DNA of 22,079 bases, taken from assembly GCA_946405485.1 (NCBI GenBank), contig CAMJHJ010000011.1:1-22079 (forward strand), given 5' to 3'. Position 1 is the first letter of the stretch. Each line of letters begins with the position of its first letter. The notes beneath the pieces were generated by a model that saw only the letters and a program-made list of their open reading frames with translations, had not been told where the DNA came from and searched no databases. The DNA comes from an uncultured Bacteroidales bacterium (GTDB lineage Bacteria > Bacteroidota > Bacteroidia > Bacteroidales > UBA932). Below, piece after piece: positions 1 to 6,438 of this stretch. The position numbers were made by a program, and so were the translations under genes.

Positions 1-1454
1 GGCCGGACGGGCTTGTAGCGGGGGACCAGGAGCTTCATCACGACCCAGGAGATCAGGTAGGCGAGGCCGCAGTAGCAGAAGATGATGAAGTAGCCGGCGG
101 GCTTGCCTTCGAAACCGAGGAAGCGGAAGGCGCTGCCGGCCCCTTCGGCGTAGGTGAAGAGATTGCCGGCAATCTTCTGCAGGGCCATCGTGGAAATGCC
201 GCCCGCGAGCGAGCACATGCCCGTCAGGGTGCCGATGGTGCTCTTGGGGAAGAGGTCCGAGATAAAACTGTAGGTGTTGGCGGCCCAGGCGGAATGCCCG
301 GCGGCAGCCAGGCCGATCAGCACGGCGGGCCACCAGGGAGTGGCGAAACGGGCGCCCAGAGGCTGGGCGAGGATGGCCATCAGCGGGAACAGGGCAAAGA
401 TGAGCATCGCCCGCATACGTGCGTCAAACGGGTGCATGCCCCGTTTCTCGACGAAGTGCTTGGGCACATAGCCGCCGAAGATGGACAGGACCGTGCAGAT
501 GGCGTAGAGCGTGATCAGGAGAAGCTTTCCCTTCGGCGTGGTCGCCTTGGCGCCGAACTCCGTATCGAAATAAGAGGGTGCCCAGAAGAGGAAGAACCAC
601 CACACGCAGTCGGAGATGAACTTGTTGAGGATCGCGGCCCAGGCCTGTCGATAACGCAGGCATTCGCGGATCGTCATGCTCTTCTCGGCGGCAAGCGCGG
701 CCTTCTCTGCCGCCTCTTCCGCGTCATCCTGATGGATGTACTCCAGCTCGGCGGCATTCACTTTCGGATGGGACTCCGGCTTATCATACAGGAACACCCA
801 GAAGAAGACCCATACGAATCCCAGGGCACCGATGATGATGAACGCCATCTCCCAACCCAGGTGCTTCGCCAGGGGCGGGATGCACAAAGGCGCGACCAGG
901 GCGCCGACGGAAGAACCGGCGTTGAAGATTGCCGTCGCGAAGGCACGGTCTTTCTTCGGGAAATACTCCGCGGTGACCTTGATGGCGGAAGGGAAGTTGC
1001 CGGCCTCACCGAGGGCCAGTACGCCCCGCCAGAACATGAACAGGTAAACGGAGGTCGTCGAGACGGCCAGCGCGATATTGCTTCCGGTCTCGACCGCCTT
1101 CAGGGCGGCAGTCGACTCCAGACCGGTCATCGATGCCGTCAGGACGCCGGTGGTGGCGTGCAGGACGGCGCCCAGAGACCAGATGATGATCGAGATGACA
1201 TAACCCTTCTTAACCCCGATCCAATCGATGAACTTGCCGGCGAACAGGCAGCAGATCGCATAGAAGAGCGAAAAGAAACCCGTGACCGTGCCGTAAGCGG
1301 CGTCGGTCCAGTGGAACTCCGGCTTGATGAATTCCTCATAGGTCAGCGAGAGGACCTGACGGTCCATATAGTTGACCGTAGTGGCGAAAAACAGCAGTGC
1401 GCAGATCCACCACCGGAAAGAGGTCATCGGAGAGGCGTAATCAGTCTTTTTCAT
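1..1454 (-). CDS. MFS transporter, hexuronate/sugar-acid (ExuT, ACS) type, 3' end cut by window
   Basis: This gene encodes an inner-membrane proton-coupled carrier of the major facilitator superfamily. I translated it by hand: ATG at 1454 opens a frame that stays open to base 1, giving 484 codons, and it probably lacks only a few C-terminal residues. The N-terminus has the ACS-family signature NYMDRQVLSL after the first membrane segment. The second family signature follows, GEAGNFPSAIK, then AEYFPKKDRAFATAIFNAG, as in hexuronate, glucarate and galactonate carriers. A charged, alanine-rich loop near residues 235-260 divides the two six-helix halves. The start overlaps the preceding methyltransferase gene by 14 bp, so the two are surely co-transcribed. 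From this position I infer that it imports the methylated compound used by the corrinoid methyltransferases upstream. Substrate is not readable from sequence; the family is certain, the role is not. Confidence 0.88.
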   Translation of the reverse strand, partial: MKKTDYASPMTSFRWWICALLFFATTVNYMDRQVLSLTYEEFIKPEFHWTDAAYGTVTGFFSLFYAICCLFAGKFIDWIGVKKGYVISIIIWSLGAVLHATTGVLTASMTGLESTAALKAVETGSNIALAVSTTSVYLFMFWRGVLALGEAGNFPSAIKVTAEYFPKKDRAFATAIFNAGSSVGALVAPLCIPPLAKHLGWEMAFIIIGALGFVWVFFWVFLYDKPESHPKVNAAELEYIHQDDAEEAAEKAALAAEKSMTIRECLRYRQAWAAILNKFISDCVWWFFLFWAPSYFDTEFGAKATTPKGKLLLITLYAICTVLSIFGGYVPKHFVEKRGMHPFDARMRAMLIFALFPLMAILAQPLGARFATPWWPAVLIGLAAAGHSAWAANTYSFISDLFPKSTIGTLTGMCSLAGGISTMALQKIAGNLFTYAEGAGSAFRFLGFEGKPAGYFIIFCYCGLAYLISWVVMKLLVPRYKPVR

Positions 1455-2418
1455 TATAATCGGCGAGAGCCCGGTAGAAGGCCTTTATGTTGTCGACAGG
1501 GGTGTGCGGAGGCACGTCGCAGCCGCTGGAAAGGATGAAATTGTCGTAAGGCGCAGTTTTCTCCAGCAGTGCGCTGACGGCGGTGTAGACCTGCTCCGGC
1601 GAGGCCTGTTGGAAGACGCCCACGGGATCGATGTTGCCCAGGACCGGCAGGTCCGGCGGGCAAGCCTTCAGAGCTTCCACCATGTCGGCGCGATTGCCGA
1701 AATGCAGGGCCCAGGCGCCGGAACGCACCATCGCGTCCGTGCAATGGCCGGTGTTGCCGCAGTTGTGCAGGATGACCTTGAAACTGTCATCCTGGACATC
1801 GTCGATAATCTGCTTGACATAAGGGGTGCAATACTGGAGGCAGTCATCATTGGAGATGAGGCCGGCGGCCGGCTCGGCCATGACGACCCCGCTGATGCCG
1901 GTTTCCTTCATGGCCCGGACATAAGCGGAGAGGAAGTCCGTGCATTTCTCCAAGAGCGCTGTGACGGTCTCGGGCTCCATGTACATCGACATCATCAGCT
2001 CCGACAGGTCAAACAGGCGTCCGGCCAGGGAGAAGGGACCGATACAGCCGCCGTAGACCGGTTTGTCCTGGACGCGGGCGGCGACAAGGCGGTTGGCCTT
2101 GAGGTACTCCTGCACGCGGCCCTTGTCGAGCCCCGGGACTCCGAGCGCGGCAACTTCATCCGCGTCATTCACCAGCCGTCCGATGACATTCGGGATCTCA
2201 TTCTCCGAGAAACGGATTTCGGCGCCGAAGGCCTCAGCCTCCACGGTGAGATCCATGATGGCGGTCACCGCAGCGGCGGGGAAGGCCTCATTCAATGCGC
2301 AGATGGCATCCGCATGTACCTGGCCGTCCGTGACGGCTTTCCGTACGGTGCTGCCGATCAACTCGATCCCCGGGTGGGTCATGATGGGGATGGCTAGGCG
2401 TTTCTTCTTTTGTAACAT
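1441..2418 (-). CDS. MtaA/CmuA-type URO-D family zinc methyltransferase (second methyltransferase)
   Basis: The product (325 aa) belongs to the uroporphyrinogen-decarboxylase superfamily branch that moves methyl groups to or from corrinoid proteins. The zinc pattern of MtaA/MtbA/CmuA is visible: His218-x-Cys220 in ILHNCGNT and Cys300 in LSSGCDVPP, with the usual spacing of about 80 residues. The start at 2418 (MLQKKKRLAIP) is preferred; the frame extends upstream to 2598 but that part lies inside the preceding gene and is arginine/proline-rich shadow sequence. It overlaps that gene by 25 bp and the transporter by 14 bp. In methanogens such enzymes methylate coenzyme M. Bacteroidota are not known to make it, so the methyl acceptor here is unknown; a tetrahydrofolate or thiol acceptor is my inference. 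It is not HemE: it lacks the HemE N-terminal signature and sits with a corrinoid protein. Confidence 0.85.
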   Translation of the reverse strand: MLQKKKRLAIPIMTHPGIELIGSTVRKAVTDGQVHADAICALNEAFPAAAVTAIMDLTVEAEAFGAEIRFSENEIPNVIGRLVNDADEVAALGVPGLDKGRVQEYLKANRLVAARVQDKPVYGGCIGPFSLAGRLFDLSELMMSMYMEPETVTALLEKCTDFLSAYVRAMKETGISGVVMAEPAAGLISNDDCLQYCTPYVKQIIDDVQDDSFKVILHNCGNTGHCTDAMVRSGAWALHFGNRADMVEALKACPPDLPVLGNIDPVGVFQQASPEQVYTAVSALLEKTAPYDNFILSSGCDVPPHTPVDNIKAFYRALADYNEKD

Positions 2419-3056
2419 CTTGTATTCTTGCAGATTTGACAATGGTAGGGCTGCCGCACAAGACTCTCTCCCAGGGCGAAGAAACCGCTGACAGACTTTT
2501 CCGGCGCCATCAGCGAGGAGTCGGAGAGGATGATGCCGCAGGGGCGCTCGGGGAAAAGGGAGAACAGCAGGTGCTGCTCCCGGATATCCCAGTTGCAATA
2601 ACCGGGACTGTAGGGCATGGAAATCGTTTCGGAGCCGGTGTAGTCCTTCTCCATTTGCGCGACGGTCATTTCGGCGAGTACGGTCCCGATCGAATCGGCG
2701 ATGAAATCGGCGACGATGTCGTCTTCCGCCTTCAAAGCCTCCTTCGCCTGGTTGTACTCCCAGCCGGCGGTGCCGACGAAAAGCAAGGCGTGCGTCATGC
2801 CCTTTAAGTAAGAGCAGATGATGCCCTCGGGGGTGAAGGTCGTGCCGGCGAAACGCACCTGCCGGGGCGAGAGTTTCTCGGCCTCGACGATCTGGTACAT
2901 GTAGCGCAGCGTAGCCTGGGGGACGAGGCGGTCACGCAGTTGCAAGACCAAGTCCCGCACCCGCTCGTCGGGTACGGAGTCCCGGTATCCCATCGCGAAC
3001 CACACTTCTTTCTCGGGCAGTTCCTCAGGGGTGATCTGGAAGGCCCGCTCGATCAT
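2394..3056 (-). CDS. stand-alone MetH activation-domain-like protein (corrinoid reactivation)
   Basis: This 220-residue protein resembles the C-terminal AdoMet-binding activation domain of cobalamin-dependent methionine synthase, here as a separate polypeptide. The conserved core is in order: SPGYCNWDIREQ around residues 150-161, then LSDSSLMAPEKSVSG around 177-191, which correspond to the PGY and MxPxxSVSG motifs of that domain. In MetH this domain rebinds AdoMet and remethylates inactive cob(II)alamin using a reduced flavodoxin or ferredoxin. I infer the same rescue job for the neighbouring corrinoid protein. An extra tail carries Cys206-x2-Cys209-x4-Cys214 followed by basic residues, which could bind metal or an iron-sulfur cluster. 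The ATG overlaps the previous stop by one base and the 3' end overlaps the next gene by 25 bp. It replaces the ATP-dependent RamA/RACo activators that other systems use. Confidence 0.82.
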   Translation of the reverse strand: MIERAFQITPEELPEKEVWFAMGYRDSVPDERVRDLVLQLRDRLVPQATLRYMYQIVEAEKLSPRQVRFAGTTFTPEGIICSYLKGMTHALLFVGTAGWEYNQAKEALKAEDDIVADFIADSIGTVLAEMTVAQMEKDYTGSETISMPYSPGYCNWDIREQHLLFSLFPERPCGIILSDSSLMAPEKSVSGFFALGESLVRQPYHCQICKNTRCYKRRNA

Positions 3057-3673
3057 CAGGAGAGGAGTTTCTTGGCGACTTCCACCGCTTCGTTGGCGTT
3101 GGTGCTGAAACCGTCCGCGCCGATGGAGGCGGCGAATTCGGCCGTGACAGGCGCGCCGCCGATCATGGTCTTGACTTTCAGGCCGTCGGCCTTGACGGCG
3201 TCGACGACTTCCTTCATGTAATCCATCGTGGTTGTCAGCAGGGCGGACATGGCGATGATGTCGGCATTGTTCTCCTTGGCGGCTTCGATGAAGCGCTCCT
3301 TAGAAACATCCGTGCCCAGGTTGACGACCTTGAAGCCGCGGCCCTCAAGCATCGAGGCGACGAGGTTCTTGCCGATGTCATGGAGGTCGCCTTTGACCGT
3401 CCCGATGACGACGGTCCCCAGCGTGGTGGTCTGTCCGGCGAGCATCAGGGGCTTCAGGATGTCCAGCGCGGATTTCATCGCGCGGGCGCTGAGCAGGAGG
3501 TTCGGGACGAAGACGCGGCCTGCCTCGAATTCCTTGCCGATGGCTTCCATGGCGGGGATCATCGATTCATCGATAATGTCCTGGGGGCTCTTGCCTTCGT
3601 CCAGGGAGGCCTGGACGGAGGTCTTGGCGAGGGGTGCCATACCCTTGAAAATGGCGTCGTAAAGAGGGTTCAT
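3056..3673 (-). CDS. corrinoid-binding methyl-carrier protein (MtbC/MetH-type B12 module)
   Basis: The product (205 aa) is a two-domain methyl carrier. Residues 1-85 form the helical cap seen in MtaC, MtbC and MetH, with the typical FEAGRVFVPNLLLSARAM stretch. The Rossmann-like cobalamin domain follows, with GDLHDIGKN at 95-103; Asp96, His98 and Gly101 make the DxHxxG motif and His98 is the predicted lower axial cobalt ligand. SALLTT and GGAPV supply the usual SxL and GG nucleotide-tail contacts. It should shuttle methyl groups between the two URO-D-family methyltransferases encoded on either side. I chose ATG 3673, three bases after the upstream stop; a GTG at 3682 would add three residues and overlap that gene by 8 bp. 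The family assignment is very secure; the methyl donor is not known. Confidence 0.93.
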   Translation of the reverse strand: MNPLYDAIFKGMAPLAKTSVQASLDEGKSPQDIIDESMIPAMEAIGKEFEAGRVFVPNLLLSARAMKSALDILKPLMLAGQTTTLGTVVIGTVKGDLHDIGKNLVASMLEGRGFKVVNLGTDVSKERFIEAAKENNADIIAMSALLTTTMDYMKEVVDAVKADGLKVKTMIGGAPVTAEFAASIGADGFSTNANEAVEVAKKLLS

Positions 3674-3674
3674 A

Positions 3675-4934
3675 TCAAGCACGAATTTCTTTCAGTGTAT
3701 CCATCAGGGCGACCACGTTCTCTACAGGGACGTTCGCCTGGATGTTGTGGACGGTGTTGTAGACGAATCCGCCACCCTTTCCGAAAATGTCGCAGAGTTT
3801 CATCACTTCCTCGCGCACCTGCGCCGGTGTGCCGAAGGGCAGGGTCTTCTGCGTGTCGACTCCGCCGCCCCAGAAAGTGACGCGGTCGCCGAATTCATCC
3901 TTCAGCCGCTGGGGATCCATGTCCTTGGCTGCGATCTGAACGGGGTTGATGATGTCGAAGCCGGCATTGATCAGGCTGTCCATGAGGGGATAGATGGCGC
4001 CGCAGCAGTGCTTGAAGGTTTTCCAGGTGGTGTGCCGGTGGATCCAGTCGTTCATCCGCTTGTAGTAGGGGACATAGAGTTCGTTGAGGGTGTCCACGGA
4101 GAGGAACTGGCTGGTCTGGGTGCCGAAATCGGCGCCGCAGACATAGACGACGTCCACGTTTTCCCCGACGGTGTTCCAGATCTTTTCGAGGTTGCGGACG
4201 GCGATCTGGGACTGACGGTCGAACATTTCCTTGATATAGTCGGGCCGGCAGACCGTAGACATGTACCATTCGGCGACGCTGCGGATGCCGCGGGGCTCGC
4301 GGATGGCCGGGGAAATGATGCGCGCCACATCGCCCAGGGCCATGCCGCCGAATCCGGCGACGACCGCCCTTCCGGTCTTGGCGGCCCGGTCGGTGACGGT
4401 CTTCCAGTAGGCAAGCGTCGCTTCATCGATGTCTCCGTATTCCTGGAGGTTGTCTTCGACGTTGAGATTGTCGTCATCGATCTCGCCTTGCTGGCGCTCG
4501 ATCGAGTCAAAGAAGTAGCAGCGCTCCGGCATGTGGCAGGAAGGCGGAAGAGACTTGTCGCCTTCGGGATAGGAATAGAGGCCGCCATCCTTTTCGGTGA
4601 ACGAATCCACCATCTTGGCGGGCAGCATCACCACCTGCCCCCAGGGCATGCGGTATTCCTTCCAATTTTCGTTCAGGACGCCGATGGAATTCTTGGGCGC
4701 AAAGCAGCCGGCCGTATCGGTCCCGAGCGCTTCAGCCAGGTCATCTTCTATGTAGCCGAGCATCTGCCCGGGCTCATGGACATATACGGGGTGAGGGTCC
4801 AGGCCATAATGCTGTCGGAGGGCCTCCACCACCTTGCAATGGATACCGGTCACCGGCGTCGTTCCGAAATCGACCGCGATCCGGTCGGCTTCCTTATGCT
4901 CCAGGACGGTTCTGATTCTTTCTTTTCCGGTCAT
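3675..4934 (-). CDS. URO-D family corrinoid methyltransferase, probable substrate-specific component
   Basis: This 419-residue protein is the first gene of the operon. It belongs to the large URO-D-like family commonly found beside corrinoid proteins. A His309-Cys310-Cys311-Gly motif (FKHCCGAIYPL) occupies the place of the zinc-binding HxC of MtaA. The C-terminal GGGFVYNTVHNIQANVP block is typical of this subfamily but offers no third cysteine, unlike the shorter methyltransferase at 1441-2418. It also has an insertion with acidic residues around 150-170. I infer that it takes a methyl group from the imported substrate (O-, N- or S-methyl) and gives it to the corrinoid protein immediately downstream. 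Only one base separates its stop from that gene's ATG. A TAnnTTTG promoter lies 22 bp upstream. Substrate cannot be read from the sequence; classic HemE is excluded by context and motifs. Confidence 0.85.
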   Translation of the reverse strand: MTGKERIRTVLEHKEADRIAVDFGTTPVTGIHCKVVEALRQHYGLDPHPVYVHEPGQMLGYIEDDLAEALGTDTAGCFAPKNSIGVLNENWKEYRMPWGQVVMLPAKMVDSFTEKDGGLYSYPEGDKSLPPSCHMPERCYFFDSIERQQGEIDDDNLNVEDNLQEYGDIDEATLAYWKTVTDRAAKTGRAVVAGFGGMALGDVARIISPAIREPRGIRSVAEWYMSTVCRPDYIKEMFDRQSQIAVRNLEKIWNTVGENVDVVYVCGADFGTQTSQFLSVDTLNELYVPYYKRMNDWIHRHTTWKTFKHCCGAIYPLMDSLINAGFDIINPVQIAAKDMDPQRLKDEFGDRVTFWGGGVDTQKTLPFGTPAQVREEVMKLCDIFGKGGGFVYNTVHNIQANVPVENVVALMDTLKEIRA

Positions 4935-4956
4935 AGTCTCAATGGGGTTAACCTAA

Positions 4957-4988
4957 CAAATATAATTGTTTTTGAGTTGAATTTCAAC
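4957..4988 (-). promoter_or_regulatory. promoter of the methyltransferase operon
   Basis: On the minus strand TATATTTG (4964-4957) fits the Bacteroidota -7 element TAnnTTTG. GTTG at 4988-4985 lies 20 bp upstream in the -33 position. The start codon is 22 bp further on, so the leader would be short. The assignment rests on motif match and spacing only. Confidence 0.62.
4976..4988. promoter_or_regulatory. perfect 13-bp palindrome over the -33 element
   Basis: GTTGAATTTCAAC is a perfect inverted repeat of two 6-bp arms around a central T. It covers the -33 box of the leftward promoter and lies about 29 bp upstream of the rightward -7 box. Such a placement suits an operator for a dimeric regulator, but no regulator gene is present in the window and a 13-bp palindrome can arise by chance in AT-rich DNA. 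Confidence 0.3.
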
Positions 4989-5016
4989 GGTATGTGTATC
5001 ATCTCTGCAAAATGTG

Positions 5017-5024
5017 TATCTTTG
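5017..5024 (+). promoter_or_regulatory. -7 element for the riboswitch / btu operon
   Basis: TATCTTTG fits TAnnTTTG exactly and stands just before the cobalamin riboswitch, so transcription would begin around 5029-5031. No clear TTTG is seen 19-21 bp upstream, so the -33 part is weak. Confidence 0.5.
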
Positions 5025-5029
5025 TGCCG

Positions 5030-5200
5030 GATTGCGGTGCCTGGGCCGGTTTTTCCGGCAGGCTCAATAGGGAACCCGGCGTGCATCCGGGACTGTGCCC
5101 GCAGCTGTGTCATCCTGAGCGGCTCCTATTCTGAAGCCATTGGGGCGTTTGCCTCGAGAAGGCGGGAGCCGGGAGAAGTCAGAAGACCTGCCGCAGTCAA
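5030..5200 (+). promoter_or_regulatory. cobalamin riboswitch
   Basis: The B12 box AGTCAGAAGACCTGCC lies at 5177-5192. The conserved core starts at the AGGGAACCCGG block near 5069-5079 and continues through CCGGGACTGTGCCCGCAGC at about 5087-5105, as in known cobalamin aptamers. The outer stem can pair TTGCGG (5032-5037) with CCGCAG (5191-5196). It precedes btuG by about 55 bp and should reduce expression of the uptake operon when adenosyl- or other cobalamins are plentiful. It faces away from the methyltransferase operon, so it controls uptake only. Confidence 0.93.
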
Positions 5201-5216
5201 GTTGAACAAGGGGGCT

Positions 5217-5253
5217 CGGGGACAAGTCCCGGTAAAAACGTTTTTTCTTTTTT
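5217..5253 (+). terminator. possible riboswitch expression platform (hairpin and U-tract)
   Basis: A short stem CGGG/CCCG (5217-5220 with 5228-5231) is followed by TAAAAACG and a run of T broken by one C that reaches the btuG ATG. It could act as an intrinsic terminator or as a structure that hides the start codon. The stem is short and eight bases separate it from the T-run, so this is a weak call. Confidence 0.3.
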
Positions 5254-6435
5254 ATGAAAAGATTCCTTTTCATTTGTTCGCTCGCGGCCATGGTCCTGAC
5301 GGGCTGTGAAATTGTCGAGTTCGGCCCGAAGGGCCCGGCTGAAACGCCGTCCAAGGATGAACAGCTGACCGGAACCCAGGTTGATGTCTCCGCCATTCCG
5401 GCGGGTATCCGAAAGGTGTTCATGCTGAATGAAGGCGGCATGGGCTCCAACAATGCGACGCTCGATTTCCTGCGTGTCAGTGACGGGAACTATGTCACAG
5501 GTGCCTTCCGGAAGATGAATCCGGAGATCAGAGCCGGTCTGGGCGATGTGGGCAATGACGTTGCCGTGCATGGGGACGAACTCTGGGTCGTCGTGAACAA
5601 TTCCGGTATCGTGGAGGTGCTGTCCGCCAAGGATGAGACGGAGATTGCCGCCATCCGGGTGGCCACGCCCCGCTTCGTGGCTTTCGACGATACGTATGCC
5701 TATGTGACTTCCTGGGCCGGCGCTTACGCCAACGGGAATTCAGATGCGGGCTATTATGTGATCACCGATTACAAGAATCCGAAGGGACAGGTGTACCGCA
5801 TCAATCTCACCAGCAAACGGGTGGAAGGCAGCGTCGAGGTCGGCTACCAGCCCGAGGGAATCGCCCTCAAGGATGGGAAACTGTATGTCGCCAATTCCGG
5901 CGGTATCGCCAGCCAGTTGCCTCCGGACTATGCCTATGACAAGACGGTCAGCATCATCGACACCAAGACCTTCACGGTCACGAAGACCGTCGATGTGCAG
6001 GTCAACCTCAAAAACGTCTGGTCCGATGGTGCCGGCAACGTCTATGTCAGCTGCCTGGGCGATTACTGGAGCGTCCACTCCGGGCTTTATATGCTCGACA
6101 GGAACGATGCCGTCAAGCATGTCTCCGACTATGTGAGCGTTGCTGCCGTGAAGGACGGGACCGTCTATTGCGTCGGTACCGAAGATGAGTTTGACTGGAG
6201 CGGCACGCCCAAGACCTGGAAGGCTTTCTCTTGCAAGAACGGGACGAAGTCGGCCCTGTCACTTCCGGTCTCCGCGACGGCTTTGTACAGCCTCTGCGCG
6301 CTGGACGGATCCACTTTCCTTGTGAGTGATGCCGGCGATTATTTCAATCCCGGTACCGTGAGCCTCTACGCCAATGGCGCCAAGGCTTGGACGGTCACAG
6401 CCGGTGTCTGTCCCGGTCATTTCGCGATCTGGTAG
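5254..6435 (+). CDS. btuG: BtuG-like surface cobalamin-binding lipoprotein (YncE/DUF5074-type beta-propeller)
   Basis: The product is 393 aa. A lipoprotein signal is plain: two basic residues, a hydrophobic run, then LTGC with Cys18 as the lipidated residue. The rest reads as repeated beta-propeller blades with YncE/DUF5074 features, for example FMLNEGGMGSNNATLDFL near the start of the mature domain and the repeated VxVxDGxLYVANS-type strands. In Bacteroides, BtuG is such a propeller on the cell surface that binds B12 very tightly and passes it to BtuB. The gene lies directly behind a cobalamin riboswitch and three bases before a TonB receptor gene, which strongly supports that role. Sequence alone does not prove cobalamin binding, since YncE-like propellers serve other receptors too. 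The ATG chosen is the only one giving the lipoprotein signal. Confidence 0.85.
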   Translation: MKRFLFICSLAAMVLTGCEIVEFGPKGPAETPSKDEQLTGTQVDVSAIPAGIRKVFMLNEGGMGSNNATLDFLRVSDGNYVTGAFRKMNPEIRAGLGDVGNDVAVHGDELWVVVNNSGIVEVLSAKDETEIAAIRVATPRFVAFDDTYAYVTSWAGAYANGNSDAGYYVITDYKNPKGQVYRINLTSKRVEGSVEVGYQPEGIALKDGKLYVANSGGIASQLPPDYAYDKTVSIIDTKTFTVTKTVDVQVNLKNVWSDGAGNVYVSCLGDYWSVHSGLYMLDRNDAVKHVSDYVSVAAVKDGTVYCVGTEDEFDWSGTPKTWKAFSCKNGTKSALSLPVSATALYSLCALDGSTFLVSDAGDYFNPGTVSLYANGAKAWTVTAGVCPGHFAIW

Positions 6436-6438
6436 GCG

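Noticed and set aside
294..1538. 414-codon plus-strand frame opposite the transporter gene
   Set aside because: Its translation is rich in Arg, Gly and Glu with no motifs, while the opposite strand encodes a clear MFS transporter over the same bases.
2419..2598. N-terminal extension of the MtaA-like gene
   Set aside because: These 60 codons lie entirely within the activation-domain gene, and the family N-terminus begins at 2418.
3747..5309. 520-codon open frame on the plus strand opposite the URO-D gene, corrinoid stop region and riboswitch
   Set aside because: It is antisense to strongly recognisable proteins, has a low-complexity Asp/Gly/His-rich translation with no family motifs, and would run through the cobalamin riboswitch. 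High GC in third codon positions explains the openness.
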